From NCBI GenBank assembly GCA_963736525.1, contig CAVTPF010000013.1, positions 186,001-250,000 of the forward strand: 64,000 nucleotides of DNA, given 5' to 3'. This stretch comes from Bog-473 sp963736525. GTDB lineage: Bacteria > Actinomycetota > Acidimicrobiia > Acidimicrobiales > RAAP-2. The number at the start of each line of letters is the position of its first letter. Positions within the stretch are counted from its first letter, which is position 1. The translations under genes were made by a program, and so were the position numbers. A model generated the notes under the pieces. That model was not told the DNA's origin. It searched no databases and worked only from the letters and a program-made list of their open reading frames with translations. This document shows, one piece after another, positions 48,906 to 57,498 of the stretch.

Positions 48906-50358
48906 ATGCCGACGAACTCCGCGATCACGAACCCGACCTGGGCCGCCTCGGTGTGGCGTGGGGTGCTGGTCCGGGCCAACCGCATCTCACCGGAGGCCGG
49001 GGACGCGCTGCTGTACCTGGGGAGCGCCCTGTTCGCCCTGCTCACGATCTACACCTCGACCAACGCGTTGTACCAGGTGTGGGGGCGCATGGCCCTCTCG
49101 CCGTTCGCCTTCGGCGCCTTGGCGTCGGCGGTGTTGGCGTGGGTGGTGGCGCGCGTCCCGGGGCGGCAGCCGGACCACGTCCTGACGAGGCGGCAACACC
49201 GAGGCGCCTGGCTGACCCGGATCGTCGTCGCCGTGTGCGTGTTCGCGGGGGCCCTGGCGATCCCGCTCGGGCTCGAGATCCTGTGGCGCTTCGACGGCGT
49301 GCCCGGGTCGCACCAGCAGCCCGAGGTCGTCACGGTCGAGGTCGGAGGGCAGGACCTCGTGCGTGGGCAGGATCCCTACCACCCCCTGGTTCGGCTGCCG
49401 CACGCGGTCAACTACCACGCCCCCGGCGAACCCGACTTCGCCGGATTCCTGCCCTACCTGCCGCTCATGGCGGTGGCCGGGATTCCCAGCGAGGTCTGGC
49501 CCAACAACGGGCTGAGTGACGCCCGGATCTTCTTCTGCCTCACGACGCTGGTCGTCGCCGCGGTGGCGCTCTACCTCTGCCGGGCGGACGGCCGCCGCAA
49601 GATCCGTGCCCTGCAGGCGCTGGTGATCCTCCCCTTGGCCTCGCTGCCGCTGGCGACCGGTGGCGACGACATCCCGGTCGTGGCGTTCCTCCTCCTCGCC
49701 ATGGTCCTGGCGCAGCGCCGTCGGCCCTTCGCTGTCCGGCGTCGTGTTCGGCATCGCCTCGGCCATGAAGTTCACCGCCTGGCCGCTCGCCGCGCTCGCC
49801 CTGTTCGCGGCGCGTGGCCGCTACGGCCGAACGTCGCCCGCTCGCCATGCTGGCGGGGATCGTGGTGGTGGCCGTGCCGACGATCTTCCCGTTCGCGCTG
49901 CGCGGCCCGTTCGTGCTCATCGACGACGTCGTCCTCTTCCCCCTGGGCCTGAGCGCCATCCCGTCGACGGCGGCCAGCGCCCTGCCCGGCCACGTGCTCG
50001 TGACCGTGTTCCCGTCGCTGAGCCGGGCCTTGCCGCTCTCGGTCGGCATCGTGCTCGCCGTCCTCCTGGCCCGCCATCTGTACCGCCACACCCCGAGCAC
50101 CGCGGCCGAGGTCTGCACGATCGCGGGCGTGGTGATGTCGGCGCTGATCCTCTTGGCCCCGAACCCCCGGGTGGGTTACCTGCTCTACCCGATCAACTTC
50201 TTCGTGTGGGCCTACCTGCTGGCCCCCGCGGAGGGGCAGGCCGACCTGATGTCCCACGACGCGGGCACGGCTGCGGGGACGGTCGCGCCCGCGACGCGCT
50301 CGAACCGCCCCGCCGCGGGATCAGTCCGGGTCTTCCTCCTGCAGGAGTCGGATGGTGA
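48906..50358 (+). CDS. polytopic membrane protein, possibly a GT-C/GT87-type glycosyltransferase, frameshifted
   Basis: Multiple hydrophobic helices, including LLYLGSALFALLTIYTS, IVVAVCVFAGALAIPLGLEI, IRALQALVILPLASLPLATG, LAMLAGIVVVAVPTIFPFAL and VMSALILLAP. Extracytoplasmic loops contain VRGQDPYHPLVRLPHAVNYH, which recalls the acidic first loop of polyprenol-linked mannosyltransferases, but this is a weak guess. Frame breaks (one extra base) lie near 49730 and 49840. The 3' end is uncertain: the stop codon at 50358 is in yet another frame and overlaps the convergent DUF4245 gene by 38 bp. Confidence 0.6.
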
Positions 50359-50968
50359 AGTCCGTCTGGCCGTGGGCCGGACCGGCGGGGCCGAACGTCG
50401 TGGGCGAGACGGTCGCCCCCATCTCCCAGTAGTAGCCGTCCGATCCCGCCAGCTTGCCCAGGACCTCGAGCGCGCCCGGATCGTTGGCGGCCGGTCCCCG
50501 GTCGAAGACCTGCCAGCCCTGCAGCTTCATGTCCGCCGCGAAGAACACCAACAGTGCGCCTTGCGAATCAGCGGAGCGGAAGACCACCTGTGAGTCGAAC
50601 TGGCCGGCCCCGTCCCCGCTGTTGTCCTGGTGCGAGAGGCGTTGCGAGCCGACCGGGACGGGACACCGCGTTGCGGATGTTCGTCGGCGGCTCGCCGCTC
50701 TCGACGATGGGCGAGAGCAGGCCGGCGGCCGACTCCGCCCGCAACGTGGTCCCCGGCACTGCGCTCGGAGCCCCACCGACTTTGACCGGCACCGGGGACT
50801 GAGACGAGAGCACCCCGATGGTGACGAACACGACGAGGATGAGCAGGGCCAGGCCGAGCACGATCATGGCCGGCCGCATGGAGATGCCGCCCGGTGTCGG
50901 GGGCCGGAGCGGCTCGGTGCGGTGACCTCCTCGGCCCGGAACCCCGTGTCGGCGTCGTGCAGCGTCAT
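50321..50968 (-). CDS. DUF4245-like membrane-anchored protein, frameshifted
   Basis: A single N-terminal transmembrane segment (MIVLGLALLILVVFVTIGVL) precedes an extracytoplasmic domain: SAVPGTTLRAESAAGLLSPI, then, after a one-base insertion near 50665, LSHQDNSGDGAGQFDSQVVF, LLVFFAADMKLQGWQVFDRG and YYWEMGATVSPTTFGPAG. This fits DUF4245, of unknown function. ATG 50968 lies 12 bp after the thiD stop codon, suggesting an operon. Using it requires further indels before the helix; ATG 50879 directly at the helix is the alternative start. Confidence 0.6.
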
Positions 50969-50980
50969 GACGGGACCAGC

Positions 50981-51820
50981 CTACGGCGGTCCGGACCACC
51001 CGAAATGGTCGAGCGGTCCGTGGCCCGCCCCCAGGCGCCACCGGGCGGCCCCGGCCAAGGCCGCGGCGACGTAGTCCTTGGCCTCCCTGATCGCGTCGGG
51101 CACCGCGGCCCCCCGGGCCAGGTGGGCCGCGACCGCGGCCGAGAGCGAGCACCCCGTCCCATGGTCGTTGCTCGTCGCCACCCGTGCCCCGGGGAGGACG
51201 ATCACGCCGTCGGGGCCCACGACGACGTCATCGGCCGATGCGGTGAGGTGGCCGCCCTTGACCACGACGTAGCGGGCCCCCGTGGCCTTGATGCGCTCGG
51301 CCACCGCGACGCGGGCGTCGACGGTCCCGAGGGACTCGACGTCGGTGTCGCCGAGCACCGCGGCCTCGCGCAGGTTCGGTGTGACGACGAGCGCGTGGGG
51401 GAGCAGGAGCTCGAGGTAGGCGGCGACCCCGGCCGGCTCCATGAGACGCTGACCGCTGGAGGAGACGAGGACCGGATCGACCACCAGCTGGGGGAGGAGT
51501 CCCTGGGCGGCCATGGCGGCGACTTCGCCGACGATCGGTGCGTTCGCCAGCATGCCGGTCTTGACGCTGCGCACGTCGAAATCGTCGAGCACCGCCTGGA
51601 CCTGCTGGCGAACGAACGCAGGCTCGAGGGCCACGACCCCGCGGACCTCGACCGTGTTCTGCGCGGTCACCGCGGTGAGGGCGCAGGTGCCATGGACCCG
51701 GTGGGCGGCGAAGGTCTTCAGGTCGGCTTGCACGCCCGCCCCGCCGCCCGAGTCGGAGCCGGCGATGGTCAGCGCCGTCGGTGGGGTCTCGCCCGGCACC
51801 GAGTCACCATAGGCGGGCAT
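50981..51820 (-). CDS. thiD: hydroxymethylpyrimidine/phosphomethylpyrimidine kinase
   Basis: Phosphorylates HMP and HMP-P for thiamine synthesis. It has the ribokinase fold: ALTIAGSDSGGGAGVQADLK at the N-terminus (substrate loop), VKTGMLANAPIVGEVAAMAA, LVVDPVLVSSSGQRLMEPAG and the anion hole with catalytic aspartate in ATSNDHGTGCSLSAAVAAHL. The 279-residue length is normal. It is divergent from thiG with 17 bp between the starts, so the two thiamine genes share one short control region. Confidence 0.93.
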   Translation of the reverse strand: MPAYGDSVPGETPPTALTIAGSDSGGGAGVQADLKTFAAHRVHGTCALTAVTAQNTVEVRGVVALEPAFVRQQVQAVLDDFDVRSVKTGMLANAPIVGEVAAMAAQGLLPQLVVDPVLVSSSGQRLMEPAGVAAYLELLLPHALVVTPNLREAAVLGDTDVESLGTVDARVAVAERIKATGARYVVVKGGHLTASADDVVVGPDGVIVLPGARVATSNDHGTGCSLSAAVAAHLARGAAVPDAIREAKDYVAAALAGAARWRLGAGHGPLDHFGWSGPP

Positions 51821-51837
51821 CGGGGTATCTTCGTCCG

Positions 51838-52674
51838 GTGACACGCGACGACGCGATCGGGGTGACACCGGCGCCGCCCCCTCGGGACGGTCTGTCGATC
51901 GGGGGCGAGGTGCTGGCGTCGCGCCTCCTGCTCGGCACCGGGGGTATGACCAGCCTCGCAGTCCTGCGCACGGCATTGGAGGCGTCGGGAACGGCCATGG
52001 CCACCGTCGCGGTCCGGCGGGTGGACCCGTCGGGCAAGGGCTCGCTGCTTTCCCTGCTCGACGAGCTCGGTGTCCGTGTCCTGCCGAACACGGCAGGCTG
52101 CGCCACCGCCTCCGAGGCGGTGCTCACCGCCAAGCTGGCCCGCGAGGCGTTCGGCACCGACTGGGTCAAGCTCGAGGTGGTCGGGGACGACCGCTCGCAG
52201 CTGCCCGACGGCGTCGAGCTCCTGGCCGCGGCCGAACAGCTGGCCGAGGACGGCTTCGTCGTGCTCCCCTACACGACGGACGACCCGGTCCTGGCCTTCC
52301 GGCTCCAGCAGGTCGGCTGCGCGGCGGTCATGCCGCTCGGGTCGCCCATCGGCAGCGGGCTCGGCATCCGCAACCCCCACAACATCGCCCTCCTCCGGGA
52401 GGCCGTCGAGGTGCCCGTCATCCTCGACGCCGGCATCGGCACGGCATCGGACGCGGCGCTCGCCATGGAGCTCGGCTGCGACGGGGTCCTCGTGGCGACG
52501 GCCGTGAACCGGGCGCACGACCCCGGGACGATGGCGCGGGCCATGCGCCTGGCCGTCGAGGCGGGGATGCTGGCCCGCCGGGCGGGTCGCATCCCGGTGC
52601 GTTTCCATGCCGAGCCGTCGAGCCCGCTCGAAGGCCGGGCCGACCTGGTCGCCGGGGGGCCGCAGCCGGGCTGA
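51838..52674 (+). CDS. thiG: thiazole synthase
   Basis: Forms the thiazole ring of thiamine from deoxyxylulose phosphate, dehydroglycine and ThiS thiocarboxylate. The catalytic lysine is in FGTDWVKLEVVGDDRSQLPD. Other typical parts are EVLASRLLLGTGGMTSLAVL, VLPNTAGCATASEAVLTAKL, MPLGSPIGSGLGIRNPHNIA and VILDAGIGTASDAALAMELG. GTG 51838 is used, with TATCTT six bases upstream, which suggests a leaderless transcript. No thiS, thiF or thiH is in the window. Confidence 0.93.
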   Translation: MTRDDAIGVTPAPPPRDGLSIGGEVLASRLLLGTGGMTSLAVLRTALEASGTAMATVAVRRVDPSGKGSLLSLLDELGVRVLPNTAGCATASEAVLTAKLAREAFGTDWVKLEVVGDDRSQLPDGVELLAAAEQLAEDGFVVLPYTTDDPVLAFRLQQVGCAAVMPLGSPIGSGLGIRNPHNIALLREAVEVPVILDAGIGTASDAALAMELGCDGVLVATAVNRAHDPGTMARAMRLAVEAGMLARRAGRIPVRFHAEPSSPLEGRADLVAGGPQPG

Positions 52675-52688
52675 GCACGGGCAACCCG

Positions 52689-52734
52689 TTGACGCCTTTC
52701 GTGAGGCTACCCTAAAGTTAGGTAACCCTAACTT
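52689..52734 (+). promoter_or_regulatory. iron-regulated promoter with DtxR/IdeR-type operator
   Basis: TTGACG (52689) and TAAAGT (52713-52718) are spaced by 18 bp. The 20-bp sequence AAGTTAGGTAACCCTAACTT (52715-52734) is an inverted repeat of 8-bp arms around TAAC and closely fits the iron-box core TTAGGxxAxxCTAA. It covers the end of the -10 element and the start point, so Fe(II)-bound repressor would block the transporter operon. Confidence 0.8.
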
Positions 52735-52765
52735 ACGGGGCGGATGCGGGTCAAAGAGGTGCTCC

Positions 52766-53830
52766 ATGGGAGGCAGACGCTGGTGGGCGGGGCATCGCCC
52801 GGCCCGACGCGTCCTGTCGGCGGCGGTGGCGGCCGGACTCGGAGCGCTGGTGCTGGCGGGCTGTGCCCAGAGCCCGGGGCCCGGGGGCACGGCAGGCAGC
52901 CTGACCGTGTACAGCGGCCAGCACGTCCAGACGACGGAGTCCCTGGTGGCCGCCTTCGAGAAGCAGACGGGCATTTCGGTCAACCTCCGCAGTGACGACG
53001 AGGACGTGCTGGCCGACCAGATCGTGACGGAGGGCTCGCACTCGCCGGCCGACGTCTTCTACACGGAGAACTCGCCCCCCCTCCAGTACCTGGGCTCCAG
53101 GGGATTGCTCGCCGACGTGAACCCCTCGACCCTCGCCAACACCCCGTCCCGCTTCAATTCGCCCGAGGGGGAGTGGGTGGGCGTCTCCGCCCGGGTCAGC
53201 GTCATGATCTACAACACCTCGCTGCTCCAGCCCGACGAACTGCCGACGTCGGCCATGGACCTGGCCGAACCGCAATGGAAGGGCAAGATCTCCATCGCGG
53301 CCGCCGAGACGGACTTCCAGCCCATCGTGACGTCCATCGCACGGACGCACGGCCAGGCCGCGGCCCTACGGTGGCTGGACGCGGTCAAGGCGAACGCGGG
53401 GAGCCACGACTACCCGGACAACGAGACGATCACGTCAGAGGTCAACAGCGGCCAGGTGGCCCTCGGCATCATCAACCAGTACTACTGGTACCGGGAGCGG
53501 GCCCAGGTTGGAGCGTCGGGCATGCACTCCGCCATCGCCTACTTCGCCCCGCACGATGTGGGCTACGTCGTCGACGTCTCGGGCGCGGCGATCCTCAAGT
53601 CCTCGACGCACCAGGCCGCCGCCCAGCGCTTCCTCGCCTTCCTCACCTCCAAGGAGGGCCAGGAGATCATCGCCCACAGCGAGAGCTTCGAGTACCCGAT
53701 CGCCTCGGGTGTCACCACCGCACAGCCCGAGACGCCCTTCGACCAGCTGCAACCGAACGGGATCACGATCGCCGAGCTGGGCACGGGGGCGGAGGCGATC
53801 AAGCTGCTGCAGGAGGCCCAGCTCCTGTGA
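52766..53830 (+). CDS. Fe(III) ABC transporter substrate-binding lipoprotein
   Basis: Extracytoplasmic ferric-ion-binding protein of the FbpA/AfuA type. It has a signal peptide with lipobox (VAAGLGALVLAGCAQSPG), then SLTVYSGQHVQTTESLVAAF and SPADVFYTENSPPLQYLGSR. The tyrosine cluster NQYYWYRERAQVG near residue 240 corresponds to the iron-coordinating tyrosine pair of this family. The start ATG 52766 has AAAGAGGT upstream. It is the first gene of a three-gene operon behind the iron-box promoter. Its stop codon overlaps the permease start. Confidence 0.9.
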   Translation: MGGRRWWAGHRPARRVLSAAVAAGLGALVLAGCAQSPGPGGTAGSLTVYSGQHVQTTESLVAAFEKQTGISVNLRSDDEDVLADQIVTEGSHSPADVFYTENSPPLQYLGSRGLLADVNPSTLANTPSRFNSPEGEWVGVSARVSVMIYNTSLLQPDELPTSAMDLAEPQWKGKISIAAAETDFQPIVTSIARTHGQAAALRWLDAVKANAGSHDYPDNETITSEVNSGQVALGIINQYYWYRERAQVGASGMHSAIAYFAPHDVGYVVDVSGAAILKSSTHQAAAQRFLAFLTSKEGQEIIAHSESFEYPIASGVTTAQPETPFDQLQPNGITIAELGTGAEAIKLLQEAQLL

Positions 53831-55440
53831 GCACGAGAACGGCGGCCCGACGGCACCACGGGGGGCGACGCCCGCTGCCGCCGCTGCTCACGGCCGCTGC
53901 CGTCCTGGTCTCCGTCGTTGTCCTGCTCCCGCTGGCCTTCCTGGTCGTCCAGGCGGTCCAGGTGGGCTGGGCCCAGCTGGACGAGCTGCTGTTCCGGAAC
54001 CTCACCGCGCAGCTCATCTGGAACACGGTGTCGCTCTTGCTGGTGGTCACGGCGCTCTGTGTCGTGGTGGGCACCCTGGCGGCGTGGTTCGTCGAGCGCA
54101 CCGACCTGCCCGGCCGGAGGCTCTTCACGGTCCTGCTCGTGATCCCCCTCGGTGTCCCCGACTTCGTCGTGAGCTTCGGGTGGCGGGCCGTCTTCCCCGC
54201 CATCGGCGGGTTCTGGGCCGCCGTCCTCGTGATGACCCTGGCGGTCTACCCGCTGGTGTTCCTGCCTGTCGCGGCCAGTTTGCGCGCCGCGGACCCGGCG
54301 CAGGAGGAGGTGGCGCGCAGCCTCGGCCTGGGAAGGCTGCGCACCTTCTGGACGGTGACCGTCGGCCAGGCACGCCTCGCCATCTTCGGTGGGGCGATCC
54401 TCGTGGGGCTGGTGGTCCTGGCCGAGTTCGGTGCATTCGAGATCCTGGGGTACCAGACCCTGACCACCGAGATCTACAACGAGTTCCAGGTCGGCTTCAA
54501 CGAGCCCGCCGCCTGCGCACTGTCCCTGATCCTGGTCCTTCTCGGCGCCCTGCTCCTCGGGAGCGAAGCCACGGTCCGCGGACGCGGCCGCACCTCACGC
54601 ACGGGCGCGGGTGTGTCGCGGCGCATCAGCCCGTTGCCGCTGGGCCGCGGGCTCCCGTTCGTGCTGGCCGGCGTCGTGGCGCTCGTCGCCCTCGCCCTCG
54701 GCGTGCCGGTGGGGGCGATCGTCTACCTCATCGTCCAGGGAGGGAAGAGCACACTGCCGGCGGCGTCACTCCTCACCGCCACGCTCAACACGTTCGGCTA
54801 CTCCGTCGCCGGCGCTCTCGCAGCCACCGTGGCCGCGCTCCCCATCGCCCTCCTCTCGGTCCGCTTCACGCGACGCCGCGTGGTCGCCCTGGAGAGGAGC
54901 AACATGCTGGTCCTCGCCGTGCCGGGTCTCGTCATTGCGTTGAGCTTCACGTACGTGACCGAGCACTTCCTCCAGGGTCGCTTCTACCAGAGCAGCCCCT
55001 TGCTGGTGCTGACCTACGCCATCATGTTCTTCCCCCTCGCCGTGGTGGCGGCCCGCGCCGCCGTGGCCCGCGCACCGGTTGGCCTCGAAGAGGTGGCCAA
55101 CTCGCTGGGCGTGCGACGGCGCGACGTCCTGTGGCGGGTGACCTTGCCCCTGATCGGGCCTGGCCTGGCGGCCGCCTTCGCGTTGGTGTTCCTGGAGACG
55201 GCGACGGAGCTCACGGCCACGCTGGTGCTCCACCCGACGAACGTGCAGACGCTGGCCACGCAGTTCTGGGCCTTCGAGTCGAACGGCTCCTACAGCCAGG
55301 CCGCGCCCTATGCCGCGATGATGGTGCTGGTCGCCGCGGTGCCGGGCTACGTGCTGGGCCGCTGGTTCGACCGCCAACCGGAGCGGGTGGCGGTCACCGG
55401 TGCCGCGACGGTTGCGCCACCTGCGATGGTGGCAACGTGA
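53827..55440 (+). CDS. Fe(III) ABC transporter permease (fused)
   Basis: A 537-residue inner-membrane protein with two permease units, each with about six helices, as in FbpB. The EAA loops are EEVARSLGLGRLRTFWTVTV near residue 160 and LEEVANSLGVRRRDVLWRVT near residue 420; both contact the ATPase. It starts at GTG overlapping the substrate-binding protein stop codon, and its own stop codon overlaps the ATPase start. Confidence 0.92.
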   Translation: MSTRTAARRHHGGRRPLPPLLTAAAVLVSVVVLLPLAFLVVQAVQVGWAQLDELLFRNLTAQLIWNTVSLLLVVTALCVVVGTLAAWFVERTDLPGRRLFTVLLVIPLGVPDFVVSFGWRAVFPAIGGFWAAVLVMTLAVYPLVFLPVAASLRAADPAQEEVARSLGLGRLRTFWTVTVGQARLAIFGGAILVGLVVLAEFGAFEILGYQTLTTEIYNEFQVGFNEPAACALSLILVLLGALLLGSEATVRGRGRTSRTGAGVSRRISPLPLGRGLPFVLAGVVALVALALGVPVGAIVYLIVQGGKSTLPAASLLTATLNTFGYSVAGALAATVAALPIALLSVRFTRRRVVALERSNMLVLAVPGLVIALSFTYVTEHFLQGRFYQSSPLLVLTYAIMFFPLAVVAARAAVARAPVGLEEVANSLGVRRRDVLWRVTLPLIGPGLAAAFALVFLETATELTATLVLHPTNVQTLATQFWAFESNGSYSQAAPYAAMMVLVAAVPGYVLGRWFDRQPERVAVTGAATVAPPAMVAT

Positions 55441-56498
55441 AGGACCTCCGCATCAGCGGTCTGACGAAATCGTTCGGCAGCCAGCAGGTCCTGCGCGGCG
55501 TCGACCTGATGGTGCCGCACGGATCGTTCACGGCGATCCTCGGCGCGTCGGGCAGCGGCAAGACGACGCTGCTGCGCGTCGTGGCGGGGTTCGAGCGTCC
55601 CGACGAGGGTCGGATCACGCTCGGGGAGGCGGTGGTCGACGACGCGCGGCACCGGTTCGTACCCTGCGAGCACCGACGCATCGGCTACGTGCCCCAAGAG
55701 GGCGCCCTCTTTCCCCACTTGAACGTGGGTCGCAACATCGGCTTCGGCCTCGCCCGCGGCCCGGAGCGCAAGGCCCGGGTCCGCGAGCTGATCGAGCTCG
55801 TCGGGCTGTCCGGCTTGGGCCGGCGCTACCCGCACCAGCTCTCCGGTGGGCAGCAGCAGCGGGTCGCCCTGGCGCGGGCCCTGGCCATCGAGCCCGAGGT
55901 CGTGCTCCTCGACGAACCGTTCTCCTCGCTCGATGCCGCCTTGCGGGCCTCGGTTCGCGCCGACGTGCTGCGCGTGCTGCGCGAGGCGGGCACCACGTCC
56001 ATCCTCGTGACGCACGACCAGGACGAAGCGCTCTCCATGGCCGACCAGGTGGCGGTCCTCCGGCAGGGGGCGATTGCCCAGCTCGACACGCCGGCGCGGC
56101 TCTACGGGCGGCCGGGGGACGCGGAGCTGGCCATGTTCCTCGGCGAGTCCAACGTGCTCGAGTGCGAGGTCCGTGACGGCGTGGCCACCACGGGGCTCGG
56201 TCGGCTGGCCCTCGACGGGTGGAGCGGCCCAACCAGCGGCGGGACGGCCCAGGTGATGGTCCGACCCGAACAGATCGTCCTGGGCGAGGTGGCCACGGGT
56301 GTGGTCGAGGGGACCGTGGCCAGCTACGAGTACTTCGGCCATGACGCGGTGGTCCGGGTCCAGCCGGGCCCCGAGGGCCTGCCCGAGTTGGTGGTGCGGG
56401 TCACGGGCGGTACGCCCCTCGAGCCGGGGCACCCGGTCGGGCTCTCCGTGCTGGGGCCCGTGGTCGCCTGGCCGGTGGAGCCCAAAACCGCCGAATAA
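55437..56498 (+). CDS. Fe(III) ABC transporter ATP-binding protein
   Basis: A 353-residue ATPase of the FbpC type. Walker A is LGASGSGKTTLLRVVAG, the Q-loop VPQEGALFPHLNV, the signature HQLSGGQQQRVALARAL, and Walker B EVVLLDEPFSSLDA with the H-loop ILVTHDQDEALS. The C-terminal 110 residues form a TOBE-like regulatory domain. It is translationally coupled to the permease and completes the operon. Confidence 0.93.
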   Translation: MKDLRISGLTKSFGSQQVLRGVDLMVPHGSFTAILGASGSGKTTLLRVVAGFERPDEGRITLGEAVVDDARHRFVPCEHRRIGYVPQEGALFPHLNVGRNIGFGLARGPERKARVRELIELVGLSGLGRRYPHQLSGGQQQRVALARALAIEPEVVLLDEPFSSLDAALRASVRADVLRVLREAGTTSILVTHDQDEALSMADQVAVLRQGAIAQLDTPARLYGRPGDAELAMFLGESNVLECEVRDGVATTGLGRLALDGWSGPTSGGTAQVMVRPEQIVLGEVATGVVEGTVASYEYFGHDAVVRVQPGPEGLPELVVRVTGGTPLEPGHPVGLSVLGPVVAWPVEPKTAE

Positions 56499-56591
56499 CG
56501 CTCCCGTAACTACTGCCGTGTCGTCCGGGGTGCACTAGAGTGACGGCCGGAGTGGCAGCGCTGCCGGGGTGGCGGCGCAAAGGGAGGTGTG

Positions 56592-57094
56592 ATGGTTGGC
56601 GATCCCGCGACCCATGTCGGGGGGTTTCACGGGCCGCAGGTGTGCGGTCTGGTGGGAATCTCGTACCGGCAGCTCGATTACTGGGCCCGTACCGGCCTGT
56701 TGCAACCGTCGGTGGCCGCCGCCAAGGGGAGTGGCTCCCGGCGCATCTACTCCTACTCCGACGTGCTCGAGCTCAAGGTGATCAAGCAGCTGCTCGATGC
56801 CGGCGTCTCCCTCCAGTCCGCCCGCGCGCCGTCGAATGCCTGCGTGAGGCCTTGGGTTCGGAGCTGGCGTCGGCCAACCTGGTCCTGACGGGGACCAGTT
56901 CGGTCCTGGCCCGGTCGAACGGCGAGGTCGTCGATCTGCTGGCCGGCGGGCAAGGGGTGTTCAACATCGTGCCGCTCGCCGGCGTGGTGGAGGAGCTCGA
57001 TGCCGACATCGTGCGCCTGGACACCGCGGTCCCGACCGCGCCGGCCGCAGGGCGACCGACGAGGGTGCCATCCGCACGGGCCGCCGGGGAGTGA
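56592..57094 (+). CDS. MerR-family regulator, Rv1830-like, one frameshift
   Basis: N-terminal HTH: GPQVCGLVGISYRQLDYWAR, TGLLQP and GSGSRRIYSYSDVLELKVIK, followed by the dimerisation helix LLDAGVSLQSAR. One base is missing near 56829; the other frame continues RAVECLREALGSELASANLV, with GEVVDLLAGGQGVFNIVPLA to the end. This is the second MerR gene associated with the gcv cluster, in the place of mycobacterial Rv1830. ATG 56592 is preceded by a strong GGGAGGTG. Confidence 0.82.
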
Positions 57095-57489
57095 CCGCCA
57101 CGGACCCAGCGCGTGGCGGCCGCACTCGCCATCCGGCCTGTGCGGCCGCCGGGCAGGTCCGGTTCGCCCATCCCTCCGAGCGACTCTTCGCCACCCTTTT
57201 GGACTTGTCCGGTGAGCCGTGGGAGTACGAGCCGGTGGAGTTCGCGTTGGAATGGGATCCGCACGGCTCGCCGGTGTCCGGCTTCCGTCCCGACTTCTAT
57301 CTGCCGGGACCCGGCGTCTTCATCGAGCTGACCACGGCGGACCAGCGGCTGGTGACGCGCAAGAACCGCAAAGTACGGCGCATGCGCGAGCTCTATCCCG
57401 AAGTCCCGATCCACATCGTGTACCAACGGGATTTCACCGCACTCCTGGCCTCTCACGGCCTCCTGTTCGCCACCGCCGGCGCTGCGTAG
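57091..57489 (+). CDS. small PD-(D/E)XK nuclease-fold-like protein
   Basis: A 132-residue protein. GFRPDFYLPGPGVFIELTTA resembles the PD-(D/E)XK core with D in RPDF and E in IELTT, though the final lysine position is a threonine here. It is followed by KNRKVRRMRELYPEVPIHIV. FAHPSERLFATLLDLSGEPW leads into the fold. Similar small proteins are related to DUF559/Vsr-like nucleases; activity is not certain. It overlaps the MerR gene and precedes gcvT by nine bases. Confidence 0.65.
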   Translation: MTATDPARGGRTRHPACAAAGQVRFAHPSERLFATLLDLSGEPWEYEPVEFALEWDPHGSPVSGFRPDFYLPGPGVFIELTTADQRLVTRKNRKVRRMRELYPEVPIHIVYQRDFTALLASHGLLFATAGAA

Positions 57490-57498
57490 TCTGGCCGG

